NCBI GenBank assembly: GCA_017657125.1
Contig: JAGFNX010000103.1
Location: forward strand, 62,001-126,000
DNA from: Scopulariopsis brevicaulis
Taxonomy: Eukaryota > Ascomycota > Sordariomycetes > Microascales > Microascaceae
Direction: 5' to 3'
DNA length: 64,000 bases
This document shows positions 12,001 through 22,846 of the stretch, piece after piece. How positions within the stretch are numbered: position 1 is the stretch's first letter; each line of letters opens with the position of its first letter. Made by a program: the position numbers and the translations under genes. Below the pieces are notes generated by a model. The model was given only the letters and a program-made list of their open reading frames with translations, ran no database searches and had not been told where the DNA came from.

Positions 12001-12678
12001 GGAAGGGGATATATCGGATGCTGTAAGATATGAGGACCAGTCACCCTGGTGGTAACCGGTGTAGTTCACACAAGCAAATGCAGGTATCCGGCTTAGTGAA
12101 CACCAGCATATTTCAAGACGAGTTCGCGCCAAATATGTCTAAGATAGCACGTACAAGATATACACAAGTAAAAAGATTCGCTAGGTGAAACAGGGGGTGG
12201 GCTCCCGGTGCGGATGGACTCCCCGCGGAGGCTGGTGTTGGTGTAAGCTAGGAGAAAACATTTAGAGATCCAAGCGGGCGCCGGCCGAATCTGGTCCATT
12301 CATACAGGACTAGTCAACGAGAGGAACAGTCCCGCAGCTGGACACCTACATGGCCGTCCAGGGGATCTAGACCATCACTGCCCGTGGCCTCGAGGGCAGA
12401 GCCCGCCCGACTCATATGAACACGATGACGACCGGATGGACACGCGGGAAATAAGCCATGCGAACTTGGATTGTTTCGGGATATCATTCGGATAGAGTAG
12501 ACTGTTGTCGAAGAGAGGCTATCGCTTCATGCCCTCTGTCTTAGAGGAGAGGTTCCGAGCTCCGATGGAAGTTGGCACGTGGTGACTGCTGTTTCCACCT
12601 GCACCCATATCGTTATCGGACCACAAAAAAACGGCGGCAGCCCGGACAGCTTCACTCCCTTCGACCACCAACGATGTT
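12001..12678. other. Intergenic, mt ThrRS promoter
   Basis: 678 bp between two plus-strand genes with no coding signal. It should contain the 3' end of the membrane protein transcript and the promoter of the threonyl-tRNA synthetase gene. An A7 tract lies at 12624-12630, shortly before the start codon. Confidence 0.55.
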
Positions 12679-14232
12679 ATGACGCGCCTCGCCCAAAGCG
12701 TCGCCATGGTTCGCCCGCGGGCCTCCCTCCTACTCTCGGCCCACCCGCGGCCGACGCGCGGGCTCCCCATCGCCCGCCGCGCGCTAACCACCACCCGCGC
12801 CCTCCGCGCCGACAAAACCACCGCCGCCGCCTCCCCCGACCCCTCGCGCGAGCCCCCCGACCACCGCCGCCTCGGCGCCCAGCAGAAGCTCTTCACGACC
12901 TCTATCTACAGTCCCGGGTCCCCGCTGCTCCTCCCGCACGGCAAGCGCGTCGCGAACCGCCTCGTCGAGTTCCTGCGCCGGCAGTACGTCCGGTACGGCT
13001 TCGACGAGGTGGACACGCCCACCATCTACAAGAAGAGCCTGTGGGAGAGGTCGGGCCACCTCGAGAACTACGCCGATGACATGTTCTCCGTGACCTCGAA
13101 CCCGCGCCGGGCGTCGTGCTGCGGCGGGGAGGAGGAGGCGGCGGCGGCGGAGGAGGAGGACGAGGGCGAGTACGGGCTGAAGCCCATGAACTGCCCGGGC
13201 CACTGCCTCATCTTCGCGTCCGAGCCCCGGAGCTACGCCGACCTGCCCATCCGCTACGCCGACTTCTCGCCGCTGCACAGAAACGAGATCTCGGGAGCGC
13301 TGTCGGGCCTCACGCGCGTGCGCAGGTTCCACCAGGACGACGGCCACATCTTCTGCCGCCCCTCGCAGATCGAGCGCGAGATCCGCCGAACGCTAGGCTT
13401 CGTCCGCTTCGTCTACTCGGTCCTCCGCCTCGGCGTGAGCTACCGCCTCGCGCTGTCGACGCGGCCTGCGGAGCACTTCATCGGGACGACGGAGGAGTGG
13501 GACCGCGCCGAGGCTGCGCTGCGGCGCGCGCTCGACGCCTCGGGGCAGGAGTGGTCCATCAACGAGGGTGACGGCGCGTTCTACGGGCCCAAGATTGACA
13601 TTATCATCCGCGACTCGGATGGCAAGGAGCACCAGACCGCCACGGTGCAGCTCGACTTCCAGCTGCCCAAGAGGTTCGGGCTAAAGTACGACGCGCCGGC
13701 GCCGGAGCTCGAGGCCCGCGGCGAGGAGACCACCGACCCGGAGCTGCTGGCGACCGTGGGGCCCGTGACGCCCGTGCTGGTCCATCGCGCGGTGCTGGGG
13801 TCTGTGGAGAGGCTCATGGCGCTGCTGATTGAGCGGTATGACGGCGCGTGGCCGTTCTGGCTTAACCCGCGGCAGGCGGTGATCCTGACCGTCAACGACG
13901 CGCCCGAGACGCTGGCGTGGGCGCGCGCGGTGCGGAATGTGCTCGAGGGTCATGATGGGGAGGAGGGGCTCGAGAGCGGGGCCGCGGACGCCGAGGTGCG
14001 GCAGCCGAACGGGCTTATGATTGACCTTGACACGAGGGCTATTACCATGGGGAGGAAGAAGGTGCAGGCGGACGCCAAGGGGTACGGCATCATCGTCACT
14101 GTGGGTGGCAAGGAGGCCGAGGGGCGGACGGTTACCGTCTCGGGGCCGAGTCTCCCCGGCGGGGGCAGGAAGGCCATGGCGCCCGAGGAGTTGCTCTCCA
14201 CGATGCAGAAGATGGTGGCGACGTTCCAGTGA
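12679..14232 (+). CDS. mst1: Mitochondrial threonyl-tRNA synthetase
   Basis: Charges mitochondrial tRNA-Thr; class II aminoacyl-tRNA synthetase. One uninterrupted exon encodes 517 residues. The first ~45 residues are Arg/Ala/Ser/Thr-rich with no acidic residue, a typical mitochondrial presequence. The protein lacks the TGS and editing domains of the cytosolic enzyme, as expected for the Mst1 type. The catalytic core shows NCPGHCLIF (zinc Cys), LHRNEISGALSGLTRVRRFH (motif 2), DDGHIF (zinc His), HRAVLGSVERLMALLIE (zinc His and motif 3). The C-terminal anticodon-binding domain follows, from about residue 390. A low-complexity Glu/Ala/Gly insertion, coded by GGAGGAGGCGGCGG-like repeats at 13123-13170, sits just before the NCPGHC block. 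An alternative start at a second ATG (12706) would shorten the presequence. The gene is unusual here in having no intron. Confidence 0.93.
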   Translation: MTRLAQSVAMVRPRASLLLSAHPRPTRGLPIARRALTTTRALRADKTTAAASPDPSREPPDHRRLGAQQKLFTTSIYSPGSPLLLPHGKRVANRLVEFLRRQYVRYGFDEVDTPTIYKKSLWERSGHLENYADDMFSVTSNPRRASCCGGEEEAAAAEEEDEGEYGLKPMNCPGHCLIFASEPRSYADLPIRYADFSPLHRNEISGALSGLTRVRRFHQDDGHIFCRPSQIEREIRRTLGFVRFVYSVLRLGVSYRLALSTRPAEHFIGTTEEWDRAEAALRRALDASGQEWSINEGDGAFYGPKIDIIIRDSDGKEHQTATVQLDFQLPKRFGLKYDAPAPELEARGEETTDPELLATVGPVTPVLVHRAVLGSVERLMALLIERYDGAWPFWLNPRQAVILTVNDAPETLAWARAVRNVLEGHDGEEGLESGAADAEVRQPNGLMIDLDTRAITMGRKKVQADAKGYGIIVTVGGKEAEGRTVTVSGPSLPGGGRKAMAPEELLSTMQKMVATFQ

Positions 14233-14788
14233 GGCTGGGGACGCCGGGATGGGGGTTGAACTGTCACGCGAGCGAGTTCATACCATGTACGATACACTGA
14301 TGTATTATAAACTGTTACAAGTTCACCGGTATATTAGACTAGCAAAAAAAAAAAAAAAAAAGGAAACAAGATTCGAAAATTCGCTCCTGGGATATCGTCG
14401 CTGTCCGTTGAATCACCCTAAACGCCCATGTATCCCACCGTGCCCGGATCCCGTACCGCCCCGTCTATCCCCCCTCGTCGGGGGTAACCCATTTTCGATT
14501 CCCTTCCTGCAGAGCGCCGACCTGGGTATTTTCCAAACAAAATCACACGCGCTAGATCCCCGTAGTCCGCCCGGTGAGATGAGACGAGCATCGTTCCACC
14601 CCGTTTGGACCCGTGCCTGCGCTACCGCGGCGGCTTGCCGTTCGCGCTGGAGCTCCTCTTCCCCGTCCCGTCGTACCGCTCGCCGCCGTCCGTCCGGCTC
14701 GCCTGCGTCTTGCTGCAGAGAAACACCTATCAGCACAAGAGCTCCGAGGGAATGGGGTTCCCAACCCGCCGTATAGCGTCCACACTTA
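14233..14788. other. Convergent intergenic region with A18 tract
   Basis: Lies between the stop of mt ThrRS (plus) and the stop of the bHLH gene (minus). It contains a run of 18 A at about 14344-14361, roughly 110 bp after the ThrRS stop. No coding signal is seen. Confidence 0.6.
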
Positions 14789-15194
14789 CTACATCTTCAG
14801 GTGCTCGGGCACGTCGCCGCCGCGCGTCTCGAGCTCGTCGGCCAGCCGCTGGTTTTCGCTGAGCTGCTCGTGCAGGAACTCGGCGGTGCGCTGCAGCACC
14901 ACGCCCTCGGAGCGGCCCTGGCCCTCGAGGCCCGGGACGAGGGTGGTGAGGCGGTCGAAGGCGAAGCGGATGGCCTCGCGCCGCTTCTTCTCTGCGGAAG
15001 GGTTAGAAAGTGGAACATGAAGGCGCAAAGGTTTGTCGTGGTGTGCGTTCGCGACGAGGGCATTGAGGGGCTGGGGAGGGCGCGCGGGAGGGGAACGTAC
15101 CGGAGGCGACGTGGTTGTTCCGCTTCTCGATCTCTGTGAGGCGGCTCTTCTCCTCGGGCTGGGAATTCGACTGGGCATCGTCCGACGCGCTCAT
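14789..15194 (-). CDS. Small bHLH transcription factor, Ino4-like
   Basis: Two exons on the minus strand, 15101..15194 and 14789..14991, join in phase 1 across a 109-bp intron (donor GTACGT, acceptor CCGCAG) and give 98 residues. The protein is almost only a basic helix-loop-helix domain. The basic region RLTEIEKRNNHVASEKKRRE has the His28, Glu32, Arg36 pattern that reads E-box DNA. Helix 1 (AIRFAFDRLTTLVPG), a short loop and helix 2 (VVLQRTAEFLHEQLSENQRL) follow. The size and basic sequence resemble yeast Ino4, which pairs with Ino2 to drive phospholipid genes; other small fungal bHLH proteins look alike, so the orthology is inferred only. The intron splits the basic region. The gene is convergent with mt ThrRS and divergent from the Maf gene. 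Confidence 0.88.
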
Positions 15195-16321
15195 CGCTTC
15201 TGCCGTCCCTTTGCGAAAAGAGGGAAATAGTCCGAAACAAGGTGGTTGGTGAGTTGTGACGACACAATGGGCTTCACTCGCAGGTCAAGGAGAGCAGGCG
15301 CGCGGGACACGTGGGAAGGGGCCAGAATCGGAAACCGGAGCGAGGTCACGGGCGCGCTGTTTATACTTGTGGTGCTTGGTGACGATGGCCAGCCGAGGGC
15401 CGTATGCGCATCGGGAAGGGGCGTTGGTCTCCCGAGGCTTGTTTGCGTTTTTTGTTTCGCCTTGAGATTCTAGAGACCGTTGGGGATGTCGTTTCGAGGG
15501 GTTGTTGGGTCTCGGGGCTGGGAAGCGAGCGTGTAAATGCGGGTTTGGGGCGTATGCCTACTGACGATGGCATGTGATTCATTTTCTGGGCTGGGAAAGC
15601 ACATGCATGTGGGGGATCCGGGGAATGGGCCCGTGGTTAGTAATATAATACCACAGGTACAGTACGTGCTAAAGTACGAGTACGAGTGAACGGTCACAGG
15701 GGACGGACGGAGACGGAAGTAGCAGATGGCCCGACCATAGAGCCACACACACCTCCCGTCCGCCGCGATTCCGGATCTCGGGATGGGAGCCCTTCATGTG
15801 AAGTGTGATACGGGACCGGCCGACGCAAGGGTACCTGCAGAACCCGAGGCCGCTTCTCTTGGATTCCTGCAGGCATCTGCCGACAGGAGAGGAAGGGAAA
15901 CTCTGGGTCGCGCCCGCAGGTGGGCCCTTCGTGGCATGCGCCTTGGACCCTGCTTCGGGGCGATCTGACTCGAGTGGCCGAGTCGTCACCCGAGGTCGAG
16001 TGGCCCGGGCGATGACGTTGTGCCCCGGCTGCTCTGGCCGGGTTGACCCCGTGCCGGGCTTTCGGGGGCGGAGGGCAGCGGCTCCCGACCCTACGAGTAT
16101 TACCGTCGAGACGGTAATCAGGGCACTAACGTAGCGAGGCGGGGCAGAGGCAGGGGCGGGGCACAGCTCAGGTCAATTTGCCAGCTCCCGGCCCGGACAC
16201 CTCACCGCCCAGCATCATCCTCCGCACCGATCGCCATCCCAGCGCTGCCCCTGCCCCCTCCGGCGGTCTAAATATTCCAGAAGACCCCGATTAAGACGAA
16301 TTAGGAAATCGGCCCCTCGCA
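15195..16321. other. Divergent promoter region, bHLH / Maf genes
   Basis: 1.1 kb between two divergently transcribed genes. A GTAC-rich stretch lies at 15656-15688 and there are GC-rich blocks nearer the Maf gene. I see no coding signal or transposon. Confidence 0.55.
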
Positions 16322-17213
16322 ATGACGGAATCCGAGAAACCCAGCGCCCCCCCGAGCAGCGCCGGCTCAGGGCCGCCGAGACCGCCCATGCCCCGGCCGC
16401 TTGACATCCCCATCGTCAAGTACCTCCGATCCAAGCGCGTGATCCTGGCCTCGGCGTCTCCCCGCCGGAGAGCCCTCCTATCCCAGGTACGGCCCGCCCT
16501 CGTCCCCCGCCCCCTCTCTTCGCCTCCAACAACCCCTCCGCTCCCTCCGGTCTCACCCCTGGAACCGAGCTAACCGGGGAACCCTCCAGATCGGCCTCAC
16601 AAACCTCGAGATCCTCCCCTCCACGAAGCCCGAAGACGCCGACAAAACCCACGGCCCCCACGCCTACGTCTCCGCCACCGCCTTCCAAAAGTGCCTCGAC
16701 GTCTACGAGCACGCCGTCGCCGCCCAGGAGTCCTCCGCCAAGGAGGACCCGGCCCTCGTGATATCCGCCGACACGATCGTCGTGTCCCGCGACGGCCGCA
16801 TCCTCGAGAAGCCGCGCAACCGCGCCGAGCACATCCGCGCGCTACAGCACCTCCGCGACACGCGCGTCCACACCGTCATGACGGCCGTGTGCGTCCTCGC
16901 GCCGAGGGAGGACGCCGCGTACCCCGGCTACGAGGTCGAGACGCACACCGAGGAGACCAAGGTCTTCTTTGCGACGGAGGCGGACGGGCTGCCGGACGAT
17001 GTCGTGGAGGCGTACGTGAACACCGGGGAGGGGGTGGACAAGGCGGGGGGGTACGCGGTGCAGGGGGTGGGCGGGATGGTGCTGGTGGAGAGGGTGGAGG
17101 GGTCGGTGGATAATGTGGTGGGGTTGCCGGTTCGGAAGTGTCTTGCGCTGGCGGAGAAGGTTGTGTTCAGGCAGGATGAGAGCGAGGCGGAGGAGGTGAG
17201 TGACGAGGAGTAG
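16322..17213 (+). CDS. Maf-type nucleotide pyrophosphatase
   Basis: Members of the Maf/Ham1-like fold hydrolyse nucleoside triphosphates, including modified ones, to monophosphates and pyrophosphate. Exons 16322..16486 and 16590..17213 join in phase 0 across a 103-bp intron (donor GTACGG, branch GCTAACC, acceptor CTCCAG) and give 262 residues. After a Pro-rich start of about 35 residues comes ILASASPRRRALLSQ, the substrate-binding Ser-Pro-Arg-Arg block. Then come VISADTIVV with the catalytic Asp, LEKPRN, YVNTGEGVDKAGGYAVQG and DNVVGLPV, all family signatures. The last residues are an acidic tail. Eukaryotic members sometimes carry an ASMT-like C-terminal domain; this one does not. Confidence 0.93.
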
Positions 17214-17947
17214 GCGCGGCGTCTTGGGACTCGGTTCTGCGTTTCTCACGAGAGGGGTCGTGCCTTTGGGGCGAGGCGTAGGTTTAGCATGGGTCTGACG
17301 CGGCGGGCATCATCTGTACATGAAGGCTACGCAACGGCGGATGAGATGGCCCGCATGAACTGCCGATACGACGGTCCGTCTCGAGAGCATCCATACATTA
17401 TAGGAGCGGGCGGGGACTGGGAGAGATGAAATGCGAGGCCATACCTAGCTCCCCTTGCAGACCACCGTCACCCAACTTGCACAAAGCTAGGGACGGTATT
17501 CAACATGCTCGCTACCCCTGATGATCAACGCCATGGCCAAAGCCTATCTTTGATATCCCCGCTAGTATGGGCTCCATCATCACGTCCTCTCGACGTTCAC
17601 ACAAACATCACGTCACATCGAAGCAGTAGGCCAGCCAGAATAAATATAGATGAGGATACAAAAAAAGCAGCAGCCCTACAATGCCCTATATCGGAGACCC
17701 CGGAGAAGTTTCGGATCCAGCCCTCGGGGTCCCCGGTGATGCATGCATGAAGAAAGATGAAGAATATCCCGGAGCTCTGCCCTCTCGACCCCGACCACGC
17801 GGCGTCTCTCCAATCTCGCGCGGAACGGCTGGCTTCTCGAGCCCCCTCAACCGCTTCCGGCTCATAACAGCATCCGCTGCAACAACCACACAAGTCCCTT
17901 TCCTCCCACTTGAAAATGCACGGACGGGATGAACCATGGTGCCCCCC
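17214..17947. other. Convergent intergenic region
   Basis: 734 bp between the Maf stop (plus) and the phosphotransferase stop (minus). No coding signal or structured element was recognised. Confidence 0.6.
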
Positions 17948-19557
17948 TCAGTTCCTCTTCTTCCCCGCCGTCCCGTTCGCGGCGAGCGCCTTGTTCTGCT
18001 GCTGCTTCTCCCTCGGTATCGTCAGGGCGTTGATACCCAGGTACCGGCAGATGCTCGAGACGACGAGGTACGCCCACCTAAAGTACACCACAGCCGCGAA
18101 GAAGAAGTACGCGTACAGGTACGCGAGCTCCACCTGCGCACTCACGGCCTCGAAGCCCAGCCGCGGCAGGTTCGCCACCACCGCGCCGCCGACAAGCGGC
18201 GTCAGCATGACGGTCCAGTAGGGGAAGGGCTGGCGGGTGAGGTGCGCGAGGATCATCTTGGTCGTCATACGCCCGAAGACAAAGGACATTGTGAGGCAGA
18301 AGAGGACGAGGTGGTTGTCGGAGCGGAGGTACGAGTGCGGGGAGTAGATCCAGGCGGCGATGCCGAGGGTGTAGACCGCCATGGGGGTCCACTCGAGGAA
18401 GACGGGGGCGACGGGGAGGTTGCGGGCGCGGCGGGCGCAGACGACGTGGTAGACGCACCAGGGGATGTGCGCGGTGAGGAGGGAGACGACGAGGAGGGTG
18501 ATCCAGATGTCGCGGAACGACGTGTCGCCGACGGCCTCGGCGTACCCGAAGAGGTTGCGCTCGCCGACGAAGTTGACGATGGGCTCGGTCCAGACGCCGG
18601 GGCCGTAGATGCCCGAGATCGCCATGATGGCGCAGGCGATCAGCAGGCCCTCGGTCGGCCCGTTGATGTAGCCCAGGTACAGCGTGTGGGTGTGGTACGT
18701 CTCCCAGGTGGAGAAGAACATGGGCAGGCAGGGGACCAGCGCGGTGAAGACGCCCGACTTGGAGGTGCCGAGGCCCATGGCGGCCGTCTCGAGGAGGCTG
18801 GCGAGCGTGCAGTTGAGCGAGTCGATGCCGTGGTCGAAGAGTTCGCCGAGCCCGCTCGACGTGCCGGTCCGGCGGGCCTGCTTGCCGTCCACGTTATCCA
18901 TCGTCTGGTACATGAAGAGGCCGAACGCGAAGCTGAGGTAGAGCCATGTCGGTCCCTTGGTGCCCCGGGCGTGTTAGTGCGGTCTGGAGCGCGCGTGTAT
19001 GCTGCCTGTAGGAAGCCAGGTTCGGGGAAGGAAACTCACCGGCCCTACTAGGTCGGGCATGAAGATGACGAGCAGGCCAATGTTGCCGAGGATGAAGAAG
19101 AACCCCAGAAGGGTGACCATGTTCGGCGCGAGCCATAGCGGCAACAGCTTGACAAAAGCATTCCACTAACGCGAGGGAAGTCCCATGTCGTCAGTCTCGA
19201 TGTAGCCAGGCGGAGCGGGAAAGGGGGTCGGGAGGAAATCGGCGCGGCGCGGCGCGGCGGCGAGGGAGCGGGAGCGGAGGCGGGAGCAAGGGAGGGCGCT
19301 TCGTACGTAGGGTCCCAGTATGTAGTACGACACGGGAGACTTGTCGACGCTCGAGTACTTGTAGGTCTTGAGGTGGCTCAGGGCCTCGTCCGAGATGCAC
19401 TCGGCGATGGCCTCCTCTAGAAGCGCCAGGCGGGCATTAGCGGCGTCGTCAGGGCTAGCGGCCGGGGGGGTGCAACTGGGGCGGAGGCCTGGTGGGAGAG
19501 GGGTGCCGTCTTGGCAGCCAAGCTCGGAGCTTCTGACGTACTCTTGTTCGGGGCCAT
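17948..19557 (-). CDS. ept1: Ethanolamine/cholinephosphotransferase
   Basis: Last step of the Kennedy pathway: transfers phosphoethanolamine or phosphocholine from the CDP form to diacylglycerol in the ER or Golgi membrane. Four minus-strand exons, 19542..19557, 19307..19488, 19040..19165 and 17948..18955, give 443 residues, the usual length. The CDP-alcohol phosphatidyltransferase motif is complete: Asp131-Gly132, Ala135-Arg136, Gly145, Asp149, Asp153. Multiple membrane helices follow, starting with PNMVTLLGFFFILGNIGLLV before the motif. The C-terminus is basic (KALAANGTAGKKRN). The first exon is only 16 nt, with a 53-bp intron (donor GTACGT). I chose it because it alone connects the MAPNKS start to the LEEAIAECISDEALSHLKTY block in frame; an in-frame start downstream would be an alternative. 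The choice between ethanolamine and choline substrate cannot be read from sequence. Confidence 0.92.
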
Positions 19558-21204
19558 GGCGTCTTCGGGGGCGGTGTTGTCGAGCAGTTCTTTGACGGGG
19601 ATTTTGCGCAGGGGGCAGGCAGTCGTGGATATGTCTGCAGGTTCCGAGGTTATAAGCAAGGCATGGCCGTCCCGTCGTGTGAGGAATGCGGCAGAAGAGC
19701 GAGTGGAAGAGACGGAAGGAGTGGGGGAGGCGCGGGATAAAGGTGTCCGGCGGAGGTGAGAGGGAGAGGAGAGGTGGGCCGCGTCCGCTGCGGGACTGGA
19801 TCCCGGGGATGACATCGATCAGGGTGGATGCACGCGAATCAAGGATTAGCTCGGCGGCGAGTGGGTGGGTTCTGCTAGCGTGGTGCTGTGTGGTAACGCC
19901 GCCCGCAGGGGTCTCAGCGCCCCACCTGCCTAGAGCATCGCCCTACGGGATACGGCCAACGCACGACGGGGAACCATTACGTTACGTCCCCAGCGGCACG
20001 ATCTGGCCTGTACTTGTATTTACACTCTCGGCAGATGGAGGCACGGCGTCCGTTGGTCCATCATTATTTGGCTGGCTCTCCCGGCGTCGGAAAAGCAGAG
20101 AGGTTGGAAATAGCCGGATTTCCACAGACACTGCAGATTTCTGAACCCCCACGGCTTGCAGACGGCAGTTCTGGCTCGGAGCCAGACCCCGCTGTCGATC
20201 GAGGTACAAGGGGGTGGCGGCTTCAGGAACAAAACCAACCCCCCCGCCGCCCCGCCCGTCCCCTAATCCAAGGTTCACCCCGGGCCGGCGCCACAGGTCC
20301 GCCCAGGGCCCCTCTCGCTGAGCGGCGGCTGCGAATCAGCGCCGAGCCCGTCCTCAACAATTCTATTCACCGCTCCACCACGGCATCTCCATCGAGCGGT
20401 TGATGCTACGAGAGACGGACTCCTTTTTGGCATGTGAAAGTCGAGGTTCGGCAGCTCGTTCTTTGTCTTTAGCCTCTGCTTGTCTCCCGGGTTGCCTCGC
20501 GGGTGGTACGGTGCTCGGTTTAAGGTGATGAACGGGCTGGTGAGACGGGGTTCTTTGTCCGGCTTGAGTCTCCACTTCGGAGCCGCATGCAGCACCTCGG
20601 GTGCGACCAGATCGCCGCTTGCATGCCGTGGACTTGCCCTGGGAAGGGACGCGAGCTTGTGGGCCTCGACCTCGATTGATTAGGCGGGCTGACTTGCAAA
20701 CTTGAAGATGCGGGCACGCACAGCAAGAGGGACATATCTAATAGGTCCATCCCCCTCGAAGCAAAGAGCGGTGGGTTCGTCTCTTCACTGTTCATGTCGG
20801 GATTCTGGGCTCCTTGACCCTGTCCCTGTGTAAAACGAGGCTGCAAGGACGTTCCAGTCGCCATGTAAAACAGATCAGAATGCCGATTCTCTTTGGCTGA
20901 TGCCCGGATTGATAACCCGTTGCAGAAATTTGGGCAGTCACTGGCGCTCGCGCGCTGACGGGCCGGCGGGCGAACACCAGCCCCGCCGCCCCAAACGACC
21001 TCTTCTGTGGGGCAGGGGCCTCGGACTCGGCACTGTGATGGGCGCGCCCAGACTGCCAATCCAGGTACAAGACACTTTGTTAACAATCCAGGGTCCTCGA
21101 CGACCTCCCAGCAACATTCCGCATCCCGGCCATGGCCCAATAAACAGCATCATTTATGGACTGACCTCTCGCTCGAAAGGCATCCATCGCATCATCCCCA
21201 CGCC
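19558..21204. other. Divergent promoter region, EPT1 / glutaminyl cyclase
   Basis: 1.65 kb between two divergent genes. Open frames up to about 200 codons on the minus strand (20520-21140) show no family features. No repeat or RNA gene was recognised. Confidence 0.55.
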
Positions 21205-22449
21205 ATGGCCCCCTCAACCGCGACGCCCTCCCGGGGCCTCCTCGCCCGCCTCCTCGCTGCCGCCCTCCTCCTCCTCCCCCTCGCCTCCGCCTACGCCGAG
21301 CTCCCCGACGACGTCCTCCGCGGCATCCCCTCGGGCGACCCGGACTTCGACGTCAAGAGCGGCTCGCTCCTCGCCCCGATCCTCATCCCGCGCATCCCGG
21401 GCACCGACGGCTCCCTCGCGGCGCAGAACCACTTCATCTCCTTCTTCAAGACCCAGCTGCCCGAGTGGACCGTCGACATCCACAACTCCACCTCCAAGAC
21501 CCCCGCGACCGGCGACCGCGACGTTCCCTTTGCGAACCTCATCTTCCGCCGCGACCCGCCGTGGGCGGCCGAGGGCGACGTCAACCGGCTGACGCTCGTG
21601 GCGCACTTTGACACGCTGAGGGAGCCCGAGGGGTTCGTGGGCGCTATTGATAGCGCGGCGCCGTGCGCGATGCTCATGCATGTTGCGCGGAGTATCGAGG
21701 ACGCGCTGGCGAAGAAGTGGGCTGCCATGGTGGCGAGCGGGGAGGGCGGCGCGGGGCTGGAGGAGGAGAAGGGCGTGCAGATTGTGCTGCTGGACGGCGA
21801 GGAGGCGTTCGTCTCGTGGAGCGCCACCGACTCGCTCTACGGCTCCAGGTGCGTCCGGATCCCCGCGACCTCAATACCTACTCTACGTTGTTGCTAACAT
21901 ACTAAACACAGGGCCCTCGCAAAGGACTGGGAGTCCCAGTTCTACCCCGCCGCCTCCACCTTTAAGACCCCCCTCCAGTCCATCTCCCTCTTCGTCCTCC
22001 TCGACCTCCTGGGCGCCAAGAAGCCCTCCGCCACCGTTCCCTCGTACTTCCTCACGACCCACTGGGCCTACCAGGGCATGGCGCGCGTCGAGAAGCGCAT
22101 GCGCACCATGGGCCTCCTGCAGAGCGAGCCCCCGGCCGAGGCGCCGCACTTCCTCCCGGACGAGGACAAGCCCGCCGCCAAGTTCGGCCGCGGCTTCATC
22201 CAGGACGACCACATCCCCTTCATGGCGCGCGGCGTCGATATCCTGCACCTTATCCCTACGCCGTTCCCGGATCAGTGGCATAATAGCAAGGGCGTACCGG
22301 ACGATGCGGACCACCTGGATATCGCGGCCGTCGACGACTGGGCCAAGATCGTGACGGCGTTTACGGCGGAGTGGATGGAGCTGGGGGATTACCTGCCTAA
22401 GAAGGGGGCGGCCGCGAAGCGGGACACGACGAGTAAGACGGAGCTGTGA
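21205..22449 (+). CDS. Glutaminyl-peptide cyclotransferase-like, M28 family
   Basis: Secretory-pathway enzyme of the M28 zinc peptidase fold. Relatives convert N-terminal Gln to pyroglutamate. Exons 21205..21848 and 21912..22449 join in phase 2 across a 63-bp intron (donor GTGCGT, acceptor ACACAG) and give 393 residues. The first ~30 residues form a clear signal peptide (LLARLLAAALLLLPLASAYA). Single-zinc ligands and cyclase signatures are visible: LVAHFDT, GAIDSAAPCAMLMHVAR (zinc Asp and family block), VLLDGEEAF (catalytic and zinc Glu), WSATDSLYGSR, and near the C-terminus DDHIPFMARGVDILHLIP with the third ligand His. This arrangement fits glutaminyl cyclase better than a di-zinc aminopeptidase. 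An in-frame upstream ATG at 21007 would bury the signal peptide and is unlikely. Confidence 0.92.
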
Positions 22450-22846
22450 CCCGCTGGCTGGGTTGCTTTCTGAGTGCTCGTGGTGGGTTTTGTGTAGATG
22501 ACTAGGTCCTGTATATGGGGCGTTTACGGATTGTTTTGCACATGTAGTATTGAATGAGAATTGTCTATGTCATGACCGAGGAGGGAAGAGGGCAAGAACA
22601 TCCTGAGAAATGGCTCCGCCGTGTCGGAGCTCTGGGCTTTGGTGCGTGCCGTGGACCAATTCACACTGTGGATTTATCGGTACGTACCTGCACCTGTCTT
22701 GCTGGCAACTACGCAAGCTTGGCGCCGAACGGCCACGAAGCTCCAACAGCTCCCGGCAACCGAGAGCATCCAGCATCCCACCACCCGCCCCTCCACGACC
22801 ACGACCCAACGACCACGAACCAGAACTCGACTCAACACCACAGACG
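22450..22846. other. Intergenic, 397 bp
   Basis: Between the cyclotransferase stop and the oligosaccharyltransferase subunit start, same strand. Nothing specific seen. Confidence 0.6.

Noticed and set aside
17936..19051. 371-codon plus-strand frame over the phosphotransferase
   Set aside because: Antisense shadow; Asp/Glu/Arg/Gly repeats only.
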